Under the pieces are notes generated by a model. The model did not search any database. It saw only the letters and a program-made list of their open reading frames with translations, and had not been told where the DNA came from. This document shows, in pieces, positions 28,737 to 38,466 of a DNA stretch of 64,000 bases. Position 1 is the stretch's first letter, and every line of letters starts with the position of its first letter. The position numbers and the translations under genes are program-made. The stretch comes from Archangium lipolyticum (lineage in GTDB: Bacteria; Myxococcota; Myxococcia; Myxococcales; Myxococcaceae), in the NCBI RefSeq assembly GCF_024623785.1, contig NZ_JANKBZ010000019.1:62001-126000 (forward strand), in the 5' to 3' direction.

Positions 28737-29930
28737 TCAGTGCACCGGCCGGGGCCCGGTCCGCTCCGGTGTCGGGATGGACAGCTGGTCGCGTGAGACG
28801 GTCTCCCGCCCCGTGGCCTTGCCCGTCTCGATGAGCGACTTGAAGCGCATCAGGTCGTCATCCATCTGCCGCTTGGGATTGGCGCCGAGCAGCAGGGCGA
28901 AGGCGTGGCCCAGCGCGCCCGCGGGTGGGTTGTAGGACATGCGGATGTCCAGCCGCGTGGCACGGCCATCCTGGACCGGCTCGAAGTGGATGATGCCAGC
29001 GTGCTCCACCGAGGAGCCCTCCACGCTCTTCCAGGCGAGCACCTGGTTGGGAATGAGCCGGGTGATGAGGGCGTCCCACTCGAACACGACCCCGGCCGGG
29101 CCCCGCACCCGCCAGTGCGAGCGGTCTTCACCGCTGGTGCGCAGCTCCTCCACGTGGGTCATGAAGCGCGGGAAGTTCTCCATCGCCCGCCAGAAGGCGA
29201 ACACCTCCTCCACCGGTGCGTGGACGGTGATGTCCTTGTGCAGCTCGATGGCCAGACGTCCGCCGCCGATGCCGATGATGCGCTTGAGCTCGATGTTGGT
29301 GATGCCGCGCAGGGTGATCAGCCCTCCGAGGATGGCCGAGCCCATGCCCGGGATGCCACGTCGCGAGAGCCCCCAGGTGATCAGTCCGGCACCCCCGAGC
29401 CCCGCCACGAAGCGCGCCGCGGGCGACCAGTTGTGTTGGAGGAACTCGGGACGCTCTCCCGGCCTCTGGGAACCGCTTTGCAAGGCTGGGTGGCCGCCGG
29501 GCTGCTTGTGCACCTCCAGGTTGTCCACCAGACCCTGGAGACCGCGGACCCGCGCGATGCGGGAGATGACCCGCGGGTGCTCGTTCTTGAGGATGACGCC
29601 GTCGAGCCGCACCCGGCCCTGCGTGACGCCCACCTGGATGGCATGCGGGTGTGAGCACACGCGGCCGAGCGCCGAGCGGATACGGGCCTCGAGTGTCCTG
29701 TCATCCACCTCCTCGGAGCGCACCCGGCTCAGGAACTCGAAGAAGTAGCCGCGCGAGCGGTGGGCCATGTCGCGGACCACCACGCCCGCCGCGTCCCCGG
29801 CCTCGTGCACGGCATGAAGGGTCTTGTCGTGAGCCACGGCTCGGCGGCGCCGGCCGCTGCGAGGGTCCGCCCAGTACATCAGTCCCGCGCCCAACCCCAT
29901 TCCCCCCACCATCCACCAGGTAGCGCTCAT
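28737..29930 (-). CDS. BON-domain plus SRPBCC (cyclase/dehydrase-like) membrane protein
   Basis: About 397 residues. The N-terminus is hydrophobic (MSATWWMVGGMGLGAGLMYW, then DPRSGRRRR), the pattern of myxobacterial and other envelope proteins with a membrane anchor. Residues about 75-135 form a BON domain (IQVGVTQGRVRLDGVI). A second hydrophobic stretch follows (AGLGGAGLITWGLSRRGIPGMGSAILGG is split by a short loop), then an SRPBCC domain (ELHKDITVHAPVEEVFAFW to the C-terminus) of the polyketide cyclase/dehydrase type that binds hydrophobic ligands. A start five codons earlier (29945) is possible. Role unknown; it ends 101 bp upstream of the SIR2-STAND gene on the same strand. Confidence 0.8.
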   Translation of the reverse strand: MSATWWMVGGMGLGAGLMYWADPRSGRRRRAVAHDKTLHAVHEAGDAAGVVVRDMAHRSRGYFFEFLSRVRSEEVDDRTLEARIRSALGRVCSHPHAIQVGVTQGRVRLDGVILKNEHPRVISRIARVRGLQGLVDNLEVHKQPGGHPALQSGSQRPGERPEFLQHNWSPAARFVAGLGGAGLITWGLSRRGIPGMGSAILGGLITLRGITNIELKRIIGIGGGRLAIELHKDITVHAPVEEVFAFWRAMENFPRFMTHVEELRTSGEDRSHWRVRGPAGVVFEWDALITRLIPNQVLAWKSVEGSSVEHAGIIHFEPVQDGRATRLDIRMSYNPPAGALGHAFALLLGANPKRQMDDDLMRFKSLIETGKATGRETVSRDQLSIPTPERTGPRPVH

Positions 29931-30076
29931 TTCCCTGCCCTCCATGGAAGTCCAGTGACTCCCAACCTGGGGGCGGGCGGCACGCCCGACAGCAGGCGGA
30001 CGAGGGCTTCCTTCCCTGGCTGCCTCGTACCCGAACCCACCTGAATGAGCAGCTTGAGAACGAAGGAGGGGGACTC

Positions 30077-30370
30077 ATGCCCGTTCAGCCGCCCACGAGA
30101 CCTGGAGCACCGATGAAGGAGCCGGAGCCGCGCGAGTCGCCGCAGCGCGAGCCGGAGCCCCAACGTCCGCCGGAGGTGGATCCGCCCCGGAGGCACGCGC
30201 CAGAGATCGAACCGCCGACGCGCCAGCCGCCGGAGATAGAGCCGCCCCGGCACGACCCACCGCTACAGGAGCCGGGCCGCGAGACCGAGCCGGAGATCCG
30301 CCCGCCCGGCATCCACGAGGCGCCCGACCCGTACAAACAGCCGCCGGGCATCCCGGGCATCATCGCCTGA
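30077..30370 (+). CDS. Small proline/glutamate-rich disordered protein
   Basis: A 97-residue protein made almost only of P, E, R, Q and H, with short repeats of the type EPEPQRPPE, PEIEPPR and PEIEPPTR. It has no signal peptide, membrane segment or domain. GGAGGGGG stands seven bases before the ATG, a strong argument that it is translated. It is divergent from the BON/SRPBCC gene and convergent with the acyl-CoA ligase gene. No function can be given; the acidic-proline repeats suggest an extended spacer or binding peptide. Confidence 0.6.
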   Translation: MPVQPPTRPGAPMKEPEPRESPQREPEPQRPPEVDPPRRHAPEIEPPTRQPPEIEPPRHDPPLQEPGRETEPEIRPPGIHEAPDPYKQPPGIPGIIA

Positions 30371-30378
30371 GCGCGACC

Positions 30379-32199
30379 TCAGTCACCGCCCCCACGCGCG
30401 TACAGGTGCTCGATGAGCTGCGCGTAGTGGTTGCTGACGATGTGGCGCTTCACCTTGAGCGAGGGCGTCAGCTCGTTGCGCTCGATGGTGAAGTCGTGGG
30501 GGAGGATGACGAACTTGCGGATGGACTCCGCGCGCGACACCGTGCGGTTGGCGGCCTCGACCGCCTGGTTCACCTCCGCGCGCAGCGCGGCGTCCTCCAC
30601 CAGTGACTCCAGCGGCTGCCCGGCCTTGCCATTCTTCCGGGCCCAGTTGTTGAAGGCGCCGGTGTCGATGGTGATGAGCGCCGCGACGAAGGGCTTGCCC
30701 TCGCCCACCACCATGGCCTGACTGACCAGCGGGTGCTCGCGGAGGCGGTCCTCCAGCGGCCCCGGCGCCACGTTCTTGCCGGCGGCGGTGACGAGGATCT
30801 CCTTCTTGCGGCCGGTGATGCGCAGGTAGCCCTGCTCGTCCAGGCTCCCGAGGTCTCCCGTCTGCAACCAGCCGTCCGGGGTGAGCGCGCGCTGCGTGGC
30901 CTCGGCGTTGTTCCAGTAGCCCTTGAAGACCTGCGGCCCCTTCACGAGGATCTCCCCGTCATCCGCGATGCGCACCGTGGTGCCGGGCAGCGGCTGGCCC
31001 ACCGTTCCGATGCGGTTGGCGTCGGCGGCGTTGATGGTCAGCACCGGGCTCGTCTCGGTCATGCCGTAGCCCTCGAACGCCTTCACGCCCAGGCCGTTGT
31101 AGAAGTGGTTCAACCACTCCGGCAGCGGCCCTCCACCCGACACGATGAAGCGCACCTGTCCGCCGAGCACCTCGCGGAGCTTGCGGTACACGAGCCGATC
31201 GAACAGCGCGTGTTGCAGCCGGGTCGTCAGGGCGGCCCTGCCCGCGGACCGCTCGCGCGAGTATTGGATGGCCACCTTCTGGGCCATGTCGAACACCCGG
31301 CCGCGCCCCGCCTGCTCGGCCTTCTGCTGCGCCGTCTGGAACACCTTCTCCAGCACGCGCGGCACCGTGCCGAACCAGGTGGGCCGCACCATCGCCAGCT
31401 CCTCGGTCAGCTTGCCGGGGCTGGTGGCGAACGCCACGAGGTTGCCCTTCTCCACCGCCGCGAGGAAGAGGATCTTCGCCAGCGCGTGGGCGAGCGGCAG
31501 GAACAGGAACGCCCGGTCCTCGGCGGTGAGGACGCTGCCCGTGTGGGCCATCACCTGCAGGGCATTCACCCGGATGTTGCCGTGAGAGAGCTCGCAGCCC
31601 CGGGGCCGCCCCGTGGTGCCCGAGGTGTAGATGAGGGTGGCCAGATGGTCGGTCCGCAACTGCGACAGCCGCTCGTCCAGGCGGGCCTCGTCGACCGTGT
31701 CCCCGCGCTGCTGGAGGTGCTCCAACGCCGCCTGGTCGATGACGAAGGTGTGGCGGCAGGCCGGGAGCCGGTCCGCGGACTGGCGGTAGAGCGCGTGCAG
31801 GTGGTCGGTCTCGAAGAAGGCTGCCACCGCCTCGCTGTCCTTGAGGATCCACTCCACCTGGTCGGCGGAGGAGGTCTCGTAGATGGGCACCGTGGTGGCC
31901 CCGGCGGCCAGGATGGCGTAGTCGAGCAGCACCCACTCGACGCGCGTCTTGGACATCAGGGCGATGCGCTGGCCCGGTTCGACCCCGAGGGAGATCAACC
32001 CCCGGGCGAGCCGGCGCACGGTGCGGACGATGTCCGCGGCGGTGAGGGACTCGAACCTGTCGCCGGCACGGTGCGAGAACAGCGGCTTCGTCGGGTTGGT
32101 GCGTGCGTGCTCCAGGAGGGGCTGGAGGAGGTGCGCGTCTGGCGCGAGCGTGACCTGCTGCTGCCCCTGGAACTCCTTCATCTGCGTGTTCCCACTCAT
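30379..32199 (-). CDS. Long-chain acyl-CoA synthetase (AMP-forming)
   Basis: A 606-residue ANL-superfamily ligase that activates fatty acids to acyl-CoA via acyl-AMP. The motifs are standard: LIYTSGTTGRPRGCELSHGN (P-loop), YGMTETSP, TGDLGSLDEQGYL and RKKEILVTAAGKNVAP. The length and the AAGKNV motif match the FadD15/long-chain group rather than short-chain synthetases. The start at 32199 (MSGNTQMKEF) has no clear ribosome site; ATG at 32181 is an alternative and makes no difference to the domain. It is likely involved in lipid degradation or remodelling, feeding the glyoxylate shunt. It is divergent from the WGR operon. Confidence 0.92.
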   Translation of the reverse strand: MSGNTQMKEFQGQQQVTLAPDAHLLQPLLEHARTNPTKPLFSHRAGDRFESLTAADIVRTVRRLARGLISLGVEPGQRIALMSKTRVEWVLLDYAILAAGATTVPIYETSSADQVEWILKDSEAVAAFFETDHLHALYRQSADRLPACRHTFVIDQAALEHLQQRGDTVDEARLDERLSQLRTDHLATLIYTSGTTGRPRGCELSHGNIRVNALQVMAHTGSVLTAEDRAFLFLPLAHALAKILFLAAVEKGNLVAFATSPGKLTEELAMVRPTWFGTVPRVLEKVFQTAQQKAEQAGRGRVFDMAQKVAIQYSRERSAGRAALTTRLQHALFDRLVYRKLREVLGGQVRFIVSGGGPLPEWLNHFYNGLGVKAFEGYGMTETSPVLTINAADANRIGTVGQPLPGTTVRIADDGEILVKGPQVFKGYWNNAEATQRALTPDGWLQTGDLGSLDEQGYLRITGRKKEILVTAAGKNVAPGPLEDRLREHPLVSQAMVVGEGKPFVAALITIDTGAFNNWARKNGKAGQPLESLVEDAALRAEVNQAVEAANRTVSRAESIRKFVILPHDFTIERNELTPSLKVKRHIVSNHYAQLIEHLYARGGGD

Positions 32200-32332
32200 A
32201 TAGGCGGCGCAAGGTAGGCGATTCCGAGGGGCGCGACCACGGTTCGCTGCTCCCGGTGTCGGGTCCACCCCTTTCGTGTTGTCAGTCCCCCGGACTACTC
32301 TGTGCGTACTGCGCCGGTGGGGAGACCTGAGA

Positions 32333-33757
32333 ATGGCCGAGGAACGGACGTACCTGGAGCTGTCGGAGGAGGGGGGCGGCTCGCACAAGTTCTACGAGGT
32401 GAAGCTGGAGGGCACCACCCTCACCGTTCGCTACGGCCGCATCGGCGACAAGGGCCAGACGCAGGTTTCCCAATTCCCGACTCCCGAGAAGGCGCTCGCC
32501 GAGGCGCGGAAGAAGATTGGCGAGAAGGTCCGCAAGGGCTACGCCCCCGCCGTCATGGGCGCACGTCAGAAGCGCACCGTCACCCGCCGGGAGATGACCA
32601 GCGGCCGCTCCACCGCGACGCAGGCCCCACTGCTCTGGAAGTTCAACTCCGGGGACCGCGCCTTCGGCATCTTCGTGGACGATTCGCGCTGCTGGGTGGG
32701 CAACGAGAGCGGCTCCATCTACTCGGTGGACCACGACGGTCGCACGCTGTCCCAGTTCCGCCTCGCGGATGGCGTGAAGTGCATCGTCGCCGATGACCGC
32801 TGGCTCTACGCCGGGTGCGACGACGGCCGCGTCTATGACCTCGGTGGCAAGGTGCCGCGCGTGGCCTACGCCATCTCGGACGACGTGGACATCTTCTGGC
32901 TGGACATCAAGGACGGCGTCCTCGGCGTGTCCGACGCGGGCGGCAAGCTCACCGCCATCAACCACGAGGACGAGTCCCAGTGGGTGAAGCAGAGCGTCGG
33001 CACCCATGGGTGGATGGTGCGCTGCGACGAGCTGGGCATGTACCACGGCCATGGGCGCGGCCTGACCATGTACGACTGGGAGGACGGCCGCGAAATCTGG
33101 CACCGCCCCACCCAGGGCAACGTCCTGTTCGGCTGGCAGGAGGAGTCCTCGCTCTACGCGTGCACCAACCTGGGCTTCGTGCACCGCTTCACCAAGAAGG
33201 GGGACGCGGGGCCCGTCATGCAGTGCGACGCGGCGGTGTTCTCCTGCGCGGCGGTGGATGACGGCCGGTACGTCTTCGCTGGCGACAACATGTCCAGCGT
33301 CTACTGCTTCAACGACAAGGGCGAGCGGCTCTGGAAGCTGGCCACGGGGTGCGGCTCGGCCTTCTCCATGCAGTTCTTCGACAATCGGCTCTACCTCGTC
33401 ACCACCGAGGGCGTGATGGCCTGCATCGACGCGAGCGAGAAGGCCATCCAGGCCGCGCAGTCCGGCGCGCTGCCCAAGGCCCGCGACATCCAGGCGCCCA
33501 AGCCCGTGGCCGCCGTCCCCGCCGGCACCGTGGAGACGACGCGCGAGGTGGGCAAGGGTGTCATCGTGGAGTGCTACCAGGACGGCGCGCAGTTGCGCGT
33601 GCGCGTGGTGTCCCCCGGGTATCACTCCGACTGGCACGTGCAGTTCCCCAAGGACATCCGCCAGGCGGGCAGCCGCTACGTGGTGGAGGGCGTGCACGAG
33701 TCCGCGCGCGGTGGCTTCTACCGCGCCCATGGCGACATCCGCAGGCTGGTGGGCTGA
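32333..33757 (+). CDS. WGR domain plus beta-propeller protein
   Basis: A 474-residue protein. Residues about 10-80 form a WGR domain (KFYEVKLEGTTLTVRYGRIG), a fold that binds nucleic acid or NAD-linked enzymes in PARP proteins. Residues about 105-400 are a PQQ/WD-like beta-propeller with repeated strand-turn units (SGSIYSVDHDG, GGKLTAINHED, GFVHRFTKKG, MSSVYCFNDKG). The last 70 residues form a separate small domain. GGGGAG lies upstream of ATG 32333. It is the first of three tightly packed genes; the next starts one base after its stop. It is probably cytoplasmic. No biochemical role is known to me. Confidence 0.82.
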   Translation: MAEERTYLELSEEGGGSHKFYEVKLEGTTLTVRYGRIGDKGQTQVSQFPTPEKALAEARKKIGEKVRKGYAPAVMGARQKRTVTRREMTSGRSTATQAPLLWKFNSGDRAFGIFVDDSRCWVGNESGSIYSVDHDGRTLSQFRLADGVKCIVADDRWLYAGCDDGRVYDLGGKVPRVAYAISDDVDIFWLDIKDGVLGVSDAGGKLTAINHEDESQWVKQSVGTHGWMVRCDELGMYHGHGRGLTMYDWEDGREIWHRPTQGNVLFGWQEESSLYACTNLGFVHRFTKKGDAGPVMQCDAAVFSCAAVDDGRYVFAGDNMSSVYCFNDKGERLWKLATGCGSAFSMQFFDNRLYLVTTEGVMACIDASEKAIQAAQSGALPKARDIQAPKPVAAVPAGTVETTREVGKGVIVECYQDGAQLRVRVVSPGYHSDWHVQFPKDIRQAGSRYVVEGVHESARGGFYRAHGDIRRLVG

Positions 33758-33758
33758 C

Positions 33759-36700
33759 GTGAAACTGCTCGAGCAGGTGGTGCTGGTCTTCCAGGAGGGC
33801 AAGAGCGACAAGGTGTACGAGGTGGACCTGCTGGAGGTCTCCCCGGGCCAGTGCGTGGTGAACTTCCGCTACGGGCGGCGGGGCACCTCGCTGAAGGACG
33901 GCTCGAAGACGTCCGTGCCCGTGCCCCAGGCCGAGGCGAAGCGCGTCTTCGACAAGCTCGTCCAGTCCAAGCTGGACTCGGGCTACGTGCGCGGCGGCGC
34001 GCCCGGTACCCCGGTGTCTCCGCCCGCCCCTCGTGCGCCCGCGCCGCCTCCTCCAAAGGCGGAGGCCCCGGCCGGACTGTCGCCTCGCGAGAACGTCCTC
34101 CTGCAACAGCTCCAGCAGGAGGCCAGTGCCCGGCAGTGGTTCCGCCGTGCCGACGTGCGTGCCCAGCCTCGCGACCTGGAGCGCGTCATCTGGCGCGTGG
34201 GCGAGCTGCGCCTGCGCGCCGCCGAGCCCCTGCTGTTGCCCTTGTTGGAAAGGGCGAAGCCCTTGCGCGCCTACTGCATCGCCGCCGCCCTGGGGCGGGT
34301 AGGCTCGCAGGCCTCGGTGTCCGCGCTCGGGAAGCTCTATGGGGATGCCTCCACGCCGGCCATGGTGCGCCGCATGGCCACCGAGGCGCTGCTTCAGCTC
34401 TCCGACGAGGCCACCCGCGCCGACTTCCGCCAGGACGTGCTCGAGAAGCTGCCGCCCGCGTTGAGGGAGCCGGCCCGGGGTGGGGACGCGGAAGCCTTCG
34501 GCAAGGCGCTCGACGCGCACCTCGCCTCCGGGCGTGTGGACGCGTGCAATGTCCTCGAGCCCCTCTACCTGGTGGACTCGGAGACGGTGCGGCCCGCGCT
34601 CCTGCGCGTGCTGCGCACGCTGCCCTTCTCCTTGGAATCGGTGCGCGTGCTGCGCCACCTCTTCAAGGCGGCCGAGTACCGGTACGACGGCGAGGTGTTC
34701 GGCCTCATCGCCTGGCGCTACGAGAAGGAGTTCCCGCTCCGGGGCGTATGGCCGCGAGCCTTCACCCGGGACACGCGCATCTACCTGCGACGCCGCGTGT
34801 GGCGCACGCTGCGCCGCCTGGGCGAGCTGGAGAGCCCGGACTTCGTGAAGATGGCGGTGGGCGTGCTGCTCGCCTTCAGCGACGCGGACGCGGTCGTCCC
34901 TGGCTCCACGGGCTGGGGCCAGTACCAGCAGCACTGGGATGCCTGGGCGTACTACTGGGCCTTCAATCACCTCCTGTATGGCGAGAGCCCACGCTACGAG
35001 CCGGTGAAGAACAAGCTCGCCTTCCACTGCAAGGGAGCGTACCGGCCCGGAGCGGCGGCACCGGATGTTCGCGAGGAGTCCTTCCCCCGGTTGTGGGAGC
35101 GCACCCCGGAGGGACTCCTGCACCTGCTGGACGAGAGCCGGTGCGCCCCGGTGCACACGTTCGCCGCCCGCGCGCTGCGCGCCTGCCCGGACTTCCTCGC
35201 CCGGCTCGACGTGGACGCGCTGGCCATGCTGCTGGAGCGTCCCTACGAGCCCACCGCGCGGCTCGGCTTCGAGCTGGCCTCGCAGCGGCTGGACGCGAAG
35301 CGCGAGCCCCGGGAGCTGCTGCTCGCGGTGGCGCGGGCCTCGTACGTGCCCGCGCGCCAGCAGGCCTTCCGCTGGATGGACGAGGTGCGCCACGCGCTCG
35401 CCAGCGACAGCGGCTTCCTCGCGGGGCTGGCCACCGCGCCGCACGCGGACACCCGCGCCTATGCGGCCAACCTCGTGCGTGGCTCGGTGCTCTCCGCGCA
35501 GGTGGTGCAGGCGCTCGTGGGCCGGCTGGTGGCGGCGCTGCTGGCCATGAAGAAGGAGGACGGGCCACTGGCCGTGGACGTGGGCCGCGTGGTGCTCGCC
35601 GCGCTGGGGCCCGGCTCCCGCGTGGTGGGGCTGGAGGTGGTGCGCGACCTGCTCTCCCACGCGGTGCCCGAGGTGCAGGAGCTTGGTGGCGAGCTGCTGC
35701 TGCGCCGCGACCCGCGCACCGAGCCCGTGCCGGACGAGCTGCTCCACCTGCTGCTCCAGGCGGGGCATGCGCCGCTGCGGGCCCTCGGCCTGCGGCTGCT
35801 CGCGCTGCTCTCCGAGTCCGAGCCCGCGCTGCTCGCCCAGGAGACGCTCCTCACGCGCCTGGCCACCAGCCACGAGCCGGACGTGCGCGCCGCGGTGCGC
35901 CCGCTGCTGGGGCGACTGCTCGCGGCGAGTCCCGCCGCCGGGGCACGGGTGGTGGAGGTGTTGCTAGCCGCGCTGCTGCGCCGCCGTCTGCCCGAGGGCG
36001 TGCCGGCCCACGTGGCCGAGGTGCTCTCTGGAGAGCTGGCCCCGGCGCTGGCCCTGTTGCCAGCGGAGACGGTGTGGCGGCTGCTCGAGTCCGAGGACGC
36101 CGCGGCGCAGGGGTTGGGTGGAGCGCTGCTCGAGCGCCGGAGCGCGGAGCTGACGGTGGACGTGCCGCGCGCGGTGAAGCTCGCCGGGCATGACGTGCTG
36201 GCGGTGCGCGAGTGGGCCTGGTGCTGGCTGGAGGCCCATGTCCCCGAGGTGCGCGCGGAGCTGTCCACGGCGGTGGGCCTGTTGGACTCGCGCTGGGACG
36301 ACGCGCGGACCTTCGGCTTCCGCTACTTCCGCGAGCGCTTCGCTCCGGAGGACTACTCCCTGGAGGTGCTCGTCTCCATCGCGGACAGCGTGCGCAAGGA
36401 CGTGCAGGCCTTCGGGCGGGACATGCTCACGCGCTCCTTCCGCGAGGAGGACGGGCCGGTGCTGCTCCTGCGCCTGTCCGAGCACCCCGCGCCCGCGGTG
36501 CAGCTCTTCGCCACCAACTACCTGGAGCGCTTCGCCAGCGGCAAGCCGGCCCTGGTGGAGAAGCTGGTGCCGTACTTCATCCGGGTGTTGAGCCAGGTGA
36601 ACCGGGGCCGTGTGGCGCGCCAGCGGGTGCTGGGCTTCCTCCGGCGCGAGGGCCAGGGCACCGAGGCCGGTGGCCGCATGGCCATGGAGGTGCTGCACCG

Positions 36701-36830
36701 GATGTCAGCCACCATTGCTATAGAGCATCGCGCCGCGGCGCTGGAGGCGATGCTGTCCATCGCGAAGGCGCAGCCGTCCGTCCCCATGCCCTTCCACATC
36801 CGTCCGGTGGAGGTCCGCCGTGCAGTTTGA
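33759..36830 (+). CDS. WGR domain plus HEAT-repeat protein
   Basis: A 1023-residue protein. The first 75 residues are a WGR domain (DKVYEVDLLEVSPGQCVVNFRYGRRG). After a proline-rich linker (PPAPRAPAPPPPKAEAPA) the rest is an alpha-solenoid of HEAT-like repeats, visible as recurring LR-x2-A-x2-LL-x-R blocks with acidic and hydrophobic heptads. GTG 33759 is the natural start because the previous gene stops at 33757; the 67 codons before it overlap that gene in another frame. The next gene begins inside its last codons. The solenoid suggests a scaffold for nucleic acid or the SWIM protein downstream. Confidence 0.82.
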   Translation: MKLLEQVVLVFQEGKSDKVYEVDLLEVSPGQCVVNFRYGRRGTSLKDGSKTSVPVPQAEAKRVFDKLVQSKLDSGYVRGGAPGTPVSPPAPRAPAPPPPKAEAPAGLSPRENVLLQQLQQEASARQWFRRADVRAQPRDLERVIWRVGELRLRAAEPLLLPLLERAKPLRAYCIAAALGRVGSQASVSALGKLYGDASTPAMVRRMATEALLQLSDEATRADFRQDVLEKLPPALREPARGGDAEAFGKALDAHLASGRVDACNVLEPLYLVDSETVRPALLRVLRTLPFSLESVRVLRHLFKAAEYRYDGEVFGLIAWRYEKEFPLRGVWPRAFTRDTRIYLRRRVWRTLRRLGELESPDFVKMAVGVLLAFSDADAVVPGSTGWGQYQQHWDAWAYYWAFNHLLYGESPRYEPVKNKLAFHCKGAYRPGAAAPDVREESFPRLWERTPEGLLHLLDESRCAPVHTFAARALRACPDFLARLDVDALAMLLERPYEPTARLGFELASQRLDAKREPRELLLAVARASYVPARQQAFRWMDEVRHALASDSGFLAGLATAPHADTRAYAANLVRGSVLSAQVVQALVGRLVAALLAMKKEDGPLAVDVGRVVLAALGPGSRVVGLEVVRDLLSHAVPEVQELGGELLLRRDPRTEPVPDELLHLLLQAGHAPLRALGLRLLALLSESEPALLAQETLLTRLATSHEPDVRAAVRPLLGRLLAASPAAGARVVEVLLAALLRRRLPEGVPAHVAEVLSGELAPALALLPAETVWRLLESEDAAAQGLGGALLERRSAELTVDVPRAVKLAGHDVLAVREWAWCWLEAHVPEVRAELSTAVGLLDSRWDDARTFGFRYFRERFAPEDYSLEVLVSIADSVRKDVQAFGRDMLTRSFREEDGPVLLLRLSEHPAPAVQLFATNYLERFASGKPALVEKLVPYFIRVLSQVNRGRVARQRVLGFLRREGQGTEAGGRMAMEVLHRMSATIAIEHRAAALEAMLSIAKAQPSVPMPFHIRPVEVRRAV

Positions 36831-38466
36831 GTATTCCTACGCGGGCAACACCGCGGTGCAGCACCAGGGGGACCGGACCCAGCTGTCCTTCGCGCCGGAC
36901 CTCAAGCGCGAGCCCACCTTCTTCACCGGGGAGCTGCGCCAGAACGTGGCCTTCCGCGAGGCCATCTCCGCGCTCCATGACGTGGTGGTGTCGGACCTGC
37001 GCTTCAAGCCGAAGGACAAGACGGCCTACAAGGTCTGGGCCGCGCAGCAGGAGGAGGCGGACCTGGCGGCCATCGCCTCGCAGCGGCAGGCCACGGCCAG
37101 CCGGCTCAAGGCCCTGCGCGAGGAGCTCACCGAGCTGGAGAAGCGGAGCGCGGCGCGCATGCAGCCCTTCTGGGATGCGCGTGCGCGCTACTTCAGGTTC
37201 CTCTACGAGAAGCACCGGGACTTGTGGTTCGTGTACGACCCGGTCATCACCATCCACCCGGACGAGTGCTTCTTCGAGTGCTTCAGCCAGGACGAGTCCA
37301 CCTACGGCCGGCTGGGCGCCAGCTACGAGGTGTTCCAGAACATCGGTGACTTCTCCTGCGGCACGACGAACATCGACTACTCGGAGCCGCTGTACGACGA
37401 GTTCCAGAAGATCCGCTCCTACAAGCAGACGCGCTTCGAGGTGGACCCGAGCGGCTTCACCACGCGCACGGGCACGGACGCGGCGTACAAGGAGGTGAAG
37501 ATCGACCTCCCGGACTCGTGGGTGCGGGGCTTCCTTCAGGTGAACTCGGCGATGGCCCTGCCGGCGGTGCGCTTCACGCTGCACCCCATGGACGTGCACA
37601 ACTTCCTCTTCGTGCTCAAGCGGCACAAGGAGAAGAAGGGGCCGCGCTCCATGCGCTACAAGCTGGCGCCGGGGCAGCCGGTGAAGGTGGTGTTCGAGCC
37701 GTGGGGCACGGAGGTCATCTGCCGGCGCTCGGTGTACGAGGGCGAGGGCACGCACGACATCCGCGTGTGGGGCCGCCGGCGGCTCGGAGTGCTGGAGCGG
37801 CTGCTCCCGGTGGCCCGGCGTTTCACCGTGCACCTGCTGGGCACGGGGCTGCCGTCCTTCTACGTGGCGGACCTGGGGGACCTGTCCTTCACCCTGGGCC
37901 TGTCGGGATGGACGGCCAATGACTGGTCCACCGCGGGCAACTTCGACCTGATGGCGCCGCGCGGGCAGGTGGACGAGCTCACCCGCCGCCGCGTCTTCGA
38001 CGCCCTCAAGGAGACGTGGTCCTCGAAGCCCGAGGCGCTGGCCTCGAAGCTGGGGCTGGAGCGGGGCACGGTGCTCGGCGCGCTGTCGGCCTGGACGCAG
38101 GCGGGGCGGGCCATCTGGGACCTGAACAAGGGCGTATACCGGGCGCGTGAGCTGAGCCGCGAGCCGCTGCCCGTGGACAAGCTGCGCTTCGCCAACGAGC
38201 GCGAGGAGCGCGCCACGCGCTTCCTGGACGCGAGGGCGGTGCACGTGCGGGCGAATCCCTCCAGCGTGGACGGCTCGCTGGAGCTGAGCGGCACGGTGAA
38301 GGAGGGCGAGAAGGTGCTCCGGTCCTCTTTGCGGCTCGATGGGGACCAGCGTATGGTTTCGGGCGAGTGCACGTGCAACTTCTTCCAGCAGAACAAGTTG
38401 TTCCGGGGGCCGTGCGAGCACCTGCTCGCGCTGCGGCTCCAGCACTCACGGGTGTCTCGCACATGA
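36820..38466 (+). CDS. SWIM zinc-finger protein
   Basis: A 548-residue protein with a SWIM zinc finger near the C-terminus: the C-x-C of GECTCNFF and the C-x-H of RGPCEHLLALRL. SWIM domains bind DNA or proteins. Residues about 75-110 are a charged helix; the middle contains several beta-rich segments with no recognised family. The start is GTG 36820, 11 bases before the stop of the HEAT gene and preceded by GGTGGAGG. The three genes overlap or abut and must be one operon. The retron begins at the very end of this gene, its a1 segment overlapping the stop codon region. Function unknown. Confidence 0.8.
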   Translation: MQFEYSYAGNTAVQHQGDRTQLSFAPDLKREPTFFTGELRQNVAFREAISALHDVVVSDLRFKPKDKTAYKVWAAQQEEADLAAIASQRQATASRLKALREELTELEKRSAARMQPFWDARARYFRFLYEKHRDLWFVYDPVITIHPDECFFECFSQDESTYGRLGASYEVFQNIGDFSCGTTNIDYSEPLYDEFQKIRSYKQTRFEVDPSGFTTRTGTDAAYKEVKIDLPDSWVRGFLQVNSAMALPAVRFTLHPMDVHNFLFVLKRHKEKKGPRSMRYKLAPGQPVKVVFEPWGTEVICRRSVYEGEGTHDIRVWGRRRLGVLERLLPVARRFTVHLLGTGLPSFYVADLGDLSFTLGLSGWTANDWSTAGNFDLMAPRGQVDELTRRRVFDALKETWSSKPEALASKLGLERGTVLGALSAWTQAGRAIWDLNKGVYRARELSREPLPVDKLRFANEREERATRFLDARAVHVRANPSSVDGSLELSGTVKEGEKVLRSSLRLDGDQRMVSGECTCNFFQQNKLFRGPCEHLLALRLQHSRVSRT

